From positions 1 through 34,915 of the forward strand of contig NZ_JAPZQK010000057.1 of NCBI RefSeq assembly GCF_027530345.1: 34,915 nucleotides of DNA. Direction: 5' to 3'. How positions within the stretch are numbered: the stretch's first letter is position 1; every line of letters starts with the position of its first letter. This DNA is from Silanimonas sp. (GTDB taxonomy: Bacteria; Pseudomonadota; Gammaproteobacteria; Xanthomonadales; Xanthomonadaceae). The notes under the pieces were generated by a model. It searched no databases. It saw nothing but the letters and a program-made list of their open reading frames with translations, and had not been told where the DNA came from. A program made the translations under genes and the position numbers. Shown in pieces: positions 29,149-34,915 of the stretch.

Positions 29149-30496
29149 TTCAACCGCGACCTCGACGCCTGCAGCCGCCCCGCGCCCCGGCTGGCGCGAG
29201 GTGATGCGTGGCGTGCGCGACCCGAAGGTGGCGCTGCTGCTGGTGCTCGGCCTCGCCGCCGGCCTGCCCTTCATGCTGGTCGGGAACACGCTGGGCTTCT
29301 GGCTGCGCACCGAGGGCATCGAGCTCGGGGCCATCGGCTTCCTCTCCTGGGTGGGCATCGCCTATTCGGTGAAATTCCTGTGGGCGCCGGTGGTCGACCG
29401 CACCACGGTGCCGCTGCTGGGTCGCCTCGGCCGGCGCCGCGGCTGGCTGCTGCTGGCGCAGGGCGGTGTGGTGCTCGGACTGCTGGCCATGGCGATCCTG
29501 ACGCCGAAGGGCCACCTGCAGCTGTTCGGGGCGATCGCGCTGGGCGTCGCGCTCGCGTCCGCCACGCAGGACATCGTCATCGACGCCTGGCGCATCGAGT
29601 GCGCCGAGAGCAGCGACCAGTTGGCGATCCTCAGTGCGGCCTACCAGCTCGGTTACCGCACGGCGCTGCTGCTGACCGACGCCCTGATCTTCCTGGTGGC
29701 CGCGCAGGTCGGTTGGGCCTCGTCCTACGCCGCCTTCGCCGCGATGGCCTTCGCCGGCCTCGTCGTGGTGCTGTTCGTCGGTGAACCGCGCAGCATGGGG
29801 CCATCGACGGTCGGCCTGCCGCCGCTGTGGACGCCGCGCGGCCTCTACGACGCAATCCTCGGCCCCTTCATCGCCTTCTTTCGCCAACACCGGCAGATGG
29901 CGCTGGCGGTCCTCGCCGCGATCAGCCTTTATCGGCTCGCGGATTTCGTCATGGGCCCGATGGCCAACCCCCTGTACGCCGATCTCGGAATCGCTGAGGA
30001 AACCATCGGCACGGTGCGTGGCGGCATCGGCCTCGCGGCCACGTTCCTTGGCACCGCGGCGGCGGGCGTCGCCGCCCTGCGCCTCGGCCTGTTCCCGACC
30101 CTGCTGCTCGGCGCGGTGCTGGGCCCGTTGTCGAACCTCGCGTTCGCCTGGCTCGCCCTGTCCGGTGCGGACAACGTCGTGTTCGGCATCGCCATGGCGA
30201 TCGACAACTTCAGCGCCGGTTTCGCCGGCATCGCGCTGATCGCCTACATGTCGAGCCTCACCAACGTCGGCTATACCGCCACCCAGTACGCGTTGCTGAG
30301 TTCGTTCTACGCATTGCTCGGCAAGGTGATGAAGGGCTTTTCCGGCGTCATCGTCGAGACGCTGGCCCAGACGCGGCCGCTGATGGAGGCCTACGCCCTG
30401 TTCTTCGCGGGCACCGCAGCGCTGGCATTGCCTGCGATCGCGCTGGTGGCGTGGCTGGCGCGCCATGCGCCCGCGGGCGTAAGCTCGAAATCCTGA
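29138..30496 (+). CDS. ampG: AmpG muropeptide permease (MFS)
   Basis: A 452-residue inner-membrane transporter with about 12 hydrophobic segments. AmpG imports GlcNAc-anhydroMurNAc and its peptides from the periplasm for cell-wall recycling and, in some species, beta-lactamase induction. Family-typical segments are GLPFMLVGNTLGFWLR, YSVKFLWAPVVDR (MFS loop) and TQDIVIDAWRIE. It overlaps xthA by 11 bases, so it depends on the same message. The anhydro-MurNAc kinase is nearby on the other strand, which supports the function. A generic MFS carrier is the alternative. Confidence 0.92.
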   Translation: MPTDSTATSTPAAAPRPGWREVMRGVRDPKVALLLVLGLAAGLPFMLVGNTLGFWLRTEGIELGAIGFLSWVGIAYSVKFLWAPVVDRTTVPLLGRLGRRRGWLLLAQGGVVLGLLAMAILTPKGHLQLFGAIALGVALASATQDIVIDAWRIECAESSDQLAILSAAYQLGYRTALLLTDALIFLVAAQVGWASSYAAFAAMAFAGLVVVLFVGEPRSMGPSTVGLPPLWTPRGLYDAILGPFIAFFRQHRQMALAVLAAISLYRLADFVMGPMANPLYADLGIAEETIGTVRGGIGLAATFLGTAAAGVAALRLGLFPTLLLGAVLGPLSNLAFAWLALSGADNVVFGIAMAIDNFSAGFAGIALIAYMSSLTNVGYTATQYALLSSFYALLGKVMKGFSGVIVETLAQTRPLMEAYALFFAGTAALALPAIALVAWLARHAPAGVSSKS

Positions 30497-30524
30497 CCCC
30501 TTCCACGGAGCGCGGCCCGCCCCC

Positions 30525-30809
30525 ATGGCCGATTTCCTCGTCCGCGACATCGATGAGCGTGTGGCCGAACGGCTGAAAGAGCTGGCCCGTCAGAAGGGCT
30601 GGCCGCTCAACGACGTGATCCTGCACCTGCTCAAGCAGGCGCTCGGCATGGCCGAGCGCGAGCCGCCGCCGGTGCCGGGCGACATCGCCCGCCTGCGTGG
30701 CGCATGGAACGACGAGGAAGCCCGCGCATTCTACGAAGCCATGAACGCGATGACCGATCTGCCCAACGACGCGCCGGCGTACACGCGCAATCCTTCCGAA
30801 GGCAGCTGA
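30525..30809 (+). CDS. small ribbon-helix-helix-like protein
   Basis: A 94-residue protein. Residues 1-40 (FLVRDIDERVAERLKELARQ, then a second helix NDVILHLLKQAL) follow the strand-helix-helix pattern of Arc/FitA-type DNA-binding antitoxins. The C-terminal half is acidic, with a WNDEEARAFYEAMNAM helix that could bind a partner. No toxin gene adjoins it. It lies 28 bases after ampG and probably shares its message. A role as a regulator or an orphan antitoxin is inferred. Confidence 0.72.
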   Translation: MADFLVRDIDERVAERLKELARQKGWPLNDVILHLLKQALGMAEREPPPVPGDIARLRGAWNDEEARAFYEAMNAMTDLPNDAPAYTRNPSEGS

Positions 30810-30839
30810 GACCGACCGGGCCTGCGCTGCCGTGCGGCC

Positions 30840-31982
30840 TCAGCCGCCGCGACGCCCCGGAACGATCACGCCCAGCACGCGCGGGCCGGCGGCCCCCGTC
30901 ACTTCCGGGCGATTGCCCGGCCGCCCCTCCAGCGTTTGCCAGGCCAGCCAGGCGAAGCCCGCCGCTTCGACCGCGTCGGGGTCGATGCCGTGATCGGCGC
31001 TGCTTTGGACCGCGACGCCCGGCAGCAGGGCGGCAAGGCGCGCCATCAGCAGGGCGTTGTGCACGCCGCCACCGCAGGCGATCACACGCGTGGTGTCCGG
31101 CTGCGTGGCACGCAGCGCATCCACGATGCTGCGCGCACTGAATTCCACCAGCGTCGCCTGCACGTCCTGCGGCGCCTCGTCGCCGTCCAGCCGCTCGCGC
31201 AGCCAGCCGAGATGGAACTGGTCGCGGCCGCTGCTCTTGGGCGGCGCCAGGGCCAGCCAGGGTTCCGCGAGGCAGCGCTGCAGCAGTCCGGGCAGCACGC
31301 GGCCGGTGGCACCCCAGGCGCCGTTGGCGTCATAGGCGTGGCTCGTGTGCTCGAAGCACCACGCGTCCATCAATCCGTTCGCCGGGCCGGTGTCGAAGCC
31401 GCGCACCGGGCCGGTCGTCGGCAGCAGGGTGAGGTTGCCGATGCCGCCGAGGTTCAACACCGCACGCACTTCGTGGGCGTCGCCCAGCACGGCGGCATGG
31501 AACGCCGGCATCAAGGGCGCGCCTTCACCGCCGGCGGCCACGTCACGGCGCCGGAAATCGGCCACCACGTCGCAGCCGGTCCGTTCGGCGATCACGTTCG
31601 GGTCGCCCACCTGCAGGGTGAACCGGTGCGGCGGCCGCGGCCGGTGCCGAAGGGTCTGACCGTGCGAGCCGATCGCGCGCACTTGCGCCGCTGCGATGCC
31701 GGCCTCGTCCAGCAGCGCCAGGGTCGCCTGCGCGAAGGCTTCGCCGATCGCGCTGTCCAGCGCGCCGAACTCATCGAGATGCACCGTCGCCTCGCTCTGC
31801 GAGACGCGCAGGATCGTGGCGCGAAGGTCGGGCTCGTAAGGGGTGGTGCGTGCGCGCAGCACCGCGATACGCGGCGCGGTGCCCACGATGGGTGGCGAAA
31901 CCGAGATCAGCGCGGCATCGATGCCATCGGCGCTGGTGCCGGAAATCAGCCCGACGAACAGCGCGTCGCCCTGCGAAGGCAC
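30840..31982 (-). CDS. anmK: anhydro-N-acetylmuramic acid kinase
   Basis: A 380-residue sugar kinase of the ASKHA fold that opens the 1,6-anhydro ring of anhMurNAc and phosphorylates it to MurNAc-6-phosphate. The N-terminal phosphate loop is GLISGTSADGID. The catalytic aspartate is in VVADFRRRD, and LNLGGIGN and GFDTGPANGLMD are family hallmarks, as is the adenosine motif ACGGGVHN. It begins 6 bases after the M23 peptidase stop, so the two form an operon. With AmpG it covers import and the first cytoplasmic step of peptidoglycan recycling. Confidence 0.96.
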   Translation of the reverse strand: MPSQGDALFVGLISGTSADGIDAALISVSPPIVGTAPRIAVLRARTTPYEPDLRATILRVSQSEATVHLDEFGALDSAIGEAFAQATLALLDEAGIAAAQVRAIGSHGQTLRHRPRPPHRFTLQVGDPNVIAERTGCDVVADFRRRDVAAGGEGAPLMPAFHAAVLGDAHEVRAVLNLGGIGNLTLLPTTGPVRGFDTGPANGLMDAWCFEHTSHAYDANGAWGATGRVLPGLLQRCLAEPWLALAPPKSSGRDQFHLGWLRERLDGDEAPQDVQATLVEFSARSIVDALRATQPDTTRVIACGGGVHNALLMARLAALLPGVAVQSSADHGIDPDAVEAAGFAWLAWQTLEGRPGNRPEVTGAAGPRVLGVIVPGRRGG

Positions 31983-31988
31983 GGCCGG

Positions 31989-33275
31989 TCAGCGCGCCGC
32001 GAGCTGGAAGCCTTCGATGCGCTTCAGCTGGGCCAGCGCCGGGGCGGTGGCGCGGCGGTACTCGGCCAGCGCCGCGCCGGTCAGCGGCTCGGGCTTCGGC
32101 ATCGTCACGGTCAACGGGTTGCGGTGCACGCCGTTGACGCGGAATTCGTAGTGCAGGTGGGGGCCGGACGACAGGCCGCTGGTGCCGACGTAGCCGATGG
32201 TGCGGCCCTGCTGCACGCGCTGGCCCACGCGATAGCTGCCGAGGCGCGACATGTGCGCATACAGCGTGGTGATGCCATTGCCGTGGTCAAGGATGACCGT
32301 GCGGCCGTAGCCGTTCTGCCAGCCGGCGAACTTCACCCGCGCGTCGCCGGCCGCGAAGATCGGCGTGCCCGTCGGTGCGGCGTAGTCAACGCCCTTATGC
32401 ATGCGCATGCGGCCGAGGATCGGATGGCGGCGCGCACCGAAGCCCGAGCTCAGTCGCGCGAATTCGATGGGCGTGCGCATGAAGCTCTTGCGCAGGGGGC
32501 GGCCCTCGAGGTCGAAGAACTCCGACTGGCCGTTCTGCTCGAAGCGCACGGCCGTATAGGGCTTGCCCTGGTTGATGAAGTTGACCGCGACCACGCCGCC
32601 GTCGCGCAGGCGCTCGCCTTCGCGCCACAGTTCCTCATAGACGATCTGGAAGGCGTCGCCTTCGCGGAGGTCCTGCGCGAAGTCGATGTCGTACTGCAGC
32701 GCCTTCACCATGTCGTTCATGACGGCGGCGCTGAGGCCGGCCTTGGCGCCGTCAGCGAACAAGGAGCTGCGGATCGTGCCGCCGGCGATCACCACACGGC
32801 GCTCCATCGGCCGCTCGATCACTTCGCGCTCGATGGCGTCCTCCGAGACCGCCAATTGCACGCGCTTGCTCTCGTCCTGGTCGAAGCGGAGGCCCTTGAG
32901 TTGTCCGTCGGCGCCGATCTCGAAGGCGAGTTCACTGCCCACGCGCAGACGCGTGGCCATCTGGCTGGCTTCAGGCACCTCCAGCACACGATGCATGGTG
33001 CTGGCCGGGAGTCCGAGGTCGGCAAACACACTGCCGAGCGTCTGGCCGGAAGCGATGCGCACCGTCTGCCAGTCATTGCGCGGCGCGCTGGCGACCGTTG
33101 CGGCCGGCGGCGGGGGCAGGGCGATGGCCTGCGTCACGCGCTCCGGTTGGGCTTCCCGTTCCATCGCGCCATCCAGCGCCGGAACGATCGAGCCGAGTAG
33201 CACGGCAAGGGCGCCCGCAAGGGCGATCGGCAGGGCTCGCGGCGCCTTGGGCGCGAGACGGCGGGCATTCGACAA
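31989..33275 (-). CDS. M23 family metallopeptidase (MepM-like)
   Basis: A 428-residue envelope endopeptidase with one N-terminal membrane anchor (about 15-33). Residues 70-125 form an OapA/LysM-like domain, followed by a linker domain. The C-terminal LytM domain has the zinc ligands His293 and Asp297 (HKGVDYAA) and His375 (HLHYEF), with His341 (YAHMS) as the catalytic base, so it should be active. MepM-type enzymes cut peptidoglycan cross-links for growth. It is the first gene of an operon with anmK. The start is the only ATG before the basic n-region; GGAG lies 14 bases upstream, farther than usual. Confidence 0.94.
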   Translation of the reverse strand: MSNARRLAPKAPRALPIALAGALAVLLGSIVPALDGAMEREAQPERVTQAIALPPPPAATVASAPRNDWQTVRIASGQTLGSVFADLGLPASTMHRVLEVPEASQMATRLRVGSELAFEIGADGQLKGLRFDQDESKRVQLAVSEDAIEREVIERPMERRVVIAGGTIRSSLFADGAKAGLSAAVMNDMVKALQYDIDFAQDLREGDAFQIVYEELWREGERLRDGGVVAVNFINQGKPYTAVRFEQNGQSEFFDLEGRPLRKSFMRTPIEFARLSSGFGARRHPILGRMRMHKGVDYAAPTGTPIFAAGDARVKFAGWQNGYGRTVILDHGNGITTLYAHMSRLGSYRVGQRVQQGRTIGYVGTSGLSSGPHLHYEFRVNGVHRNPLTVTMPKPEPLTGAALAEYRRATAPALAQLKRIEGFQLAAR

Positions 33276-33305
33276 GGCGCAACTCCGGAGGACGGCAACG
33301 GCCGT

Positions 33306-33335
33306 AACTTACGCACAGCGGAAAACCATCGTCAA
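33306..33335 (-). promoter_or_regulatory. candidate promoter for the M23 peptidase-anmK operon
   Basis: On the minus strand TTGACG (33330-33335) and TAAGTT (33306-33311) are 18 bases apart. The predicted start would give a leader of about 25 bases before the ATG at 33275. Confidence 0.45.
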
Positions 33336-33363
33336 ACCTTTGAAGCGATTGGTTTTTTTGGCC

Positions 33364-33393
33364 CCGGCGTTTAACCTGAGGTTAACGCGCCGG
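33364..33393. promoter_or_regulatory. palindrome in the M23 peptidase-tyrS intergenic region
   Basis: A perfect inverted repeat, TTAACC-TGA-GGTTAA (33371-33385), is flanked by CCGGCG and CGCCGG, which extend the stem with a small internal bulge. It lies between divergent promoters, so it may be an operator; as RNA in a tyrS leader it would be a stable hairpin. I cannot choose between these. Confidence 0.5.
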
Positions 33394-33443
33394 CGCCCGA
33401 ACCGGGCCGCTGCTCACCCTTTCATCTTCATGAAGTGCCGCCC

Positions 33444-34655
33444 ATGACCACGCCGGACACCGCCCTTGCGCAACTCGCGCGCGGGACGGACGACATCATC
33501 AAGCTCGAGGACCTCGCCGCCCGCCTCGCCACCGGCCGTCCCCTGCGCATCAAGGCGGGCTTCGATCCAACCGCGCCCGACCTGCATCTCGGCCACACCG
33601 TGCTGCTCAACAAGATGCGGCAGTTCCAGGACCTCGGGCACCAGGTCATTTTCCTGATCGGCGATTTCACCGGGATGATCGGCGACCCCACCGGTAAGAG
33701 CGCCACCCGCAAGCCGCTCACGCGCGAGGATGTGCTGGCGAACGCCCAGACCTACGCCGACCAGGTCTTCAAGGTCCTTGACCGGGACAAGACCGAGGTC
33801 CGCTTCAATAGTGAGTGGTTCGGCGCCATGTCCGCGGCCGACATGATCAAGCTGGCGGCCCAGCACACTGTGGCGCGCATGCTCGAGCGCGACGATTTCC
33901 AGAAGCGCTTCTCCAACCAGCAGCCGATCGCCATCCATGAATTCCTGTATCCGCTGGTGCAGGGCTACGACTCGGTGGCCCTAAAGGCCGACGTCGAGCT
34001 CGGCGGCACGGACCAGCGCTTCAACCTGTTGATGGGCCGCGGCCTGCAGGAGCACCACGGGCAGGCGCCGCAGGTCGTGATGACGATGCCGCTGCTCGAG
34101 GGCCTCGACGGCGTCAACAAGATGAGCAAGTCGCTCGGCAACTACATCGGCATCAACGAGCCGGCCATCGACATCGTCACCAAGACGATGAAGATCGGCG
34201 ACGAGCTGATGTGGCGATGGATCGAGTTGCTCAGCTTCGAGATCTCCCTGGCCGAGCTGGGCTCGCTGAAGGCGGACGTCGCGGGCGGCACCCTCCATCC
34301 GCGCGATCTGAAGCTGCGCCTCGCGCGCGAACTGACGGTCCGCTTCCATGGCGTGGCGGAGGCCGAAAAGGCGATCGCGGGCTGGGAGGCGGTGGTCACT
34401 GGCGCAGGCGATACCTCACAGCTGCCTCTGACGGAACTCGCGGCACCGGCGGAAGGGCTGCGAATCGCCGCCCTGCTGACGCAGGCCGGACTGACGCCGA
34501 GCAACTCCGAAGCGATGCGCAAACTGAAAGAACGCGCCGTACGTATTGATGGCGAGGTGTTCGAAGACCCGCAACGCGCCTTCGTGCCGGGGTTTGAGGC
34601 CGTTCTCCAGGTCGGCAAGCGCACCTTCGCGCGCATCCGCCTCGTGGCGGGCTGA
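33444..34655 (+). CDS. tyrS: tyrosyl-tRNA synthetase
   Basis: A class I synthetase of 403 residues that charges tRNA-Tyr. The HIGH motif is HLGH (48-51) and KMSKS is at 226-230 in [11 protein letters not shown]. The tRNA-binding S4 domain fills about 335-403 ([12 protein letters not shown]). The short N-terminus before the HIGH motif and the length match the TyrZ-like subgroup common in Pseudomonas and Xanthomonas rather than E. coli TyrS. The ATG at 33444 is chosen over a GTG at 33435; no strong Shine-Dalgarno is present. It is followed by an apparent stable-RNA promoter region. Confidence 0.95.
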   Translation: MTTPDTALAQLARGTDDIIKLEDLAARLATGRPLRIKAGFDPTAPDLHLGHTVLLNKMRQFQDLGHQVIFLIGDFTGMIGDPTGKSATRKPLTREDVLANAQTYADQVFKVLDRDKTEVRFNSEWFGAMSAADMIKLAAQHTVARMLERDDFQKRFSNQQPIAIHEFLYPLVQGYDSVALKADVELGGTDQRFNLLMGRGLQEHHGQAPQVVMTMPLLEGLDGVNKMSKSLGNYIGINEPAIDIVTKTMKIGDELMWRWIELLSFEISLAELGSLKADVAGGTLHPRDLKLRLARELTVRFHGVAEAEKAIAGWEAVVTGAGDTSQLPLTELAAPAEGLRIAALLTQAGLTPSNSEAMRKLKERAVRIDGEVFEDPQRAFVPGFEAVLQVGKRTFARIRLVAG

Positions 34656-34671
34656 GGGTTCCGCGCACCCT

Positions 34672-34722
34672 CGTTCAGTTTCGGGCCGCGTTCGGCCGCG
34701 TTTTCGCGGCTGAAACTGAACG
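34672..34722. repeat. 11-bp inverted repeat with nested hairpin downstream of tyrS
   Basis: CGTTCAGTTTC (34672-34682) is perfectly complementary to 34712-34722. Inside it, GCCGCG (34695-34700) and CGCGGC (34705-34710) form a second stem around TTTT. There is no T-run after the outer stem on the plus strand, so it is not a standard terminator, though it may end tyrS transcription. Confidence 0.65.
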
Positions 34723-34758
34723 GCGATCCCCCTCGGCGGACAAAACACCGTGAAGGGC

Positions 34759-34788
34759 TTGCGACGCGCTGCGTCGGTTGCCTATAGT
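34759..34788 (+). promoter_or_regulatory. upstream promoter of a probable rRNA operon (first of two)
   Basis: TTGCGA (34759-34764) and TATAGT (34783-34788) are 18 bases apart. The following leader can form a CGCCC/GGGCG hairpin. It precedes a second, stronger promoter-like site with the same -10 sequence. Confidence 0.55.
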
Positions 34789-34867
34789 TCGCGCCCCTTC
34801 GCAGGGCGGCCCGGAAACGGGGCGGAGTTGCGGAGGGGGGTTGAGAAGAAAGTTTCGCTTTACGGTG

Positions 34868-34895
34868 TTGACGAACTTCGAAACTGCTGTATAGT
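34868..34895 (+). promoter_or_regulatory. main promoter of a probable rRNA operon
   Basis: TTGACG (34868-34873) and TATAGT (34890-34895) are separated by 16 bases and followed by a GC-rich discriminator (GTGCGGCTCCC), typical of stringently controlled stable-RNA promoters. A purine- and A/T-rich stretch just upstream (34843-34862) could act as an UP element. tyrS followed by 16S rRNA is known in Xanthomonadales, but the RNA gene itself lies beyond the window. Confidence 0.72.
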
Positions 34896-34915
34896 GTGCG
34901 GCTCCCTCGGGCGAA

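Noticed and set aside
30936-33200. Plus-strand open frame of 754 codons opposite anmK and the M23 peptidase
   Set aside because: Antisense to two well-supported genes, with biased composition and no motif.
33430-33447. Five-codon frame MKCRP overlapping the tyrS start by ATGA, as a possible leader peptide
   Set aside because: It has no ribosome binding site, no tyrosine codon and no attached attenuator, so it is most likely chance.

Overview
The window is very GC-rich, densely packed, with short intergenic gaps and long antisense open frames that come only from base composition. Gene content and order suggest a gammaproteobacterium of the Xanthomonadales/Lysobacterales. The clues are divergent speE and speA, dut followed by a long membrane-anchored algC/xanA-type gene, anmK followed by an M23 peptidase and divergent tyrS, then what looks like the promoter region of a ribosomal RNA operon, and secreted proteins in the style of that order. 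This placement is inference, since no 16S sequence lies inside the window.

Layout. 1-107: the 3' end of a plus-strand gene, perhaps a transposase, sharing a bidirectional terminator (141-173) with a large secreted subtilisin-like protease (190-3540, minus). 3750-7416 (minus): ubiK, comM and a CvrA/NhaP2-type antiporter, apparently one operon. 7624-9392 (plus): amtB and glnK, divergent from ubiK. 9466-12484: polyamine genes speE and speA, divergent. 12457-13431 (minus): a membrane fatty-acid hydroxylase/sterol-desaturase-type protein whose 3' end overlaps speA. 13529-16488 (plus): a beta-hydroxyacid dehydrogenase and a TPR diguanylate cyclase. 16511-18909 (minus): argS and a SPOR-domain protein with touching stop and start codons. 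19142-20926 (plus): a secreted repetitive protein of unknown function. 21003-22726 (minus): an HD-type hydrolase and radC. 22806-26836 (plus): coaBC, dut and a two-domain phosphomannomutase. 26885-28243 (minus): pyrE and a DUF4124 protein. 28378-30809 (plus): xthA, ampG and a small ribbon-helix-helix-like protein. 30840-33275 (minus): an M23 endopeptidase and anmK. 33444-34655 (plus): tyrS, followed by an inverted repeat and two promoter-like sequences at the window edge.

How the genes work together. AmpG (anhydro-muropeptide import), AnmK (anhydro-MurNAc phosphorylation) and the M23 endopeptidase form a peptidoglycan turnover and recycling neighbourhood. AmtB and GlnK form the ammonium transport and sensing pair. 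SpeA and SpeE make agmatine and spermidine. coaBC, dut, pyrE and the mutase are core coenzyme, nucleotide and sugar-phosphate metabolism. I find no CRISPR array, prophage, complete insertion sequence or recognisable defence system. The least explained items are the secreted protein at 19142-20926, the extracytoplasmic domain fused to the phosphomannomutase, the orphan ribbon-helix-helix-like protein, and several palindromes and repeats in promoter regions.
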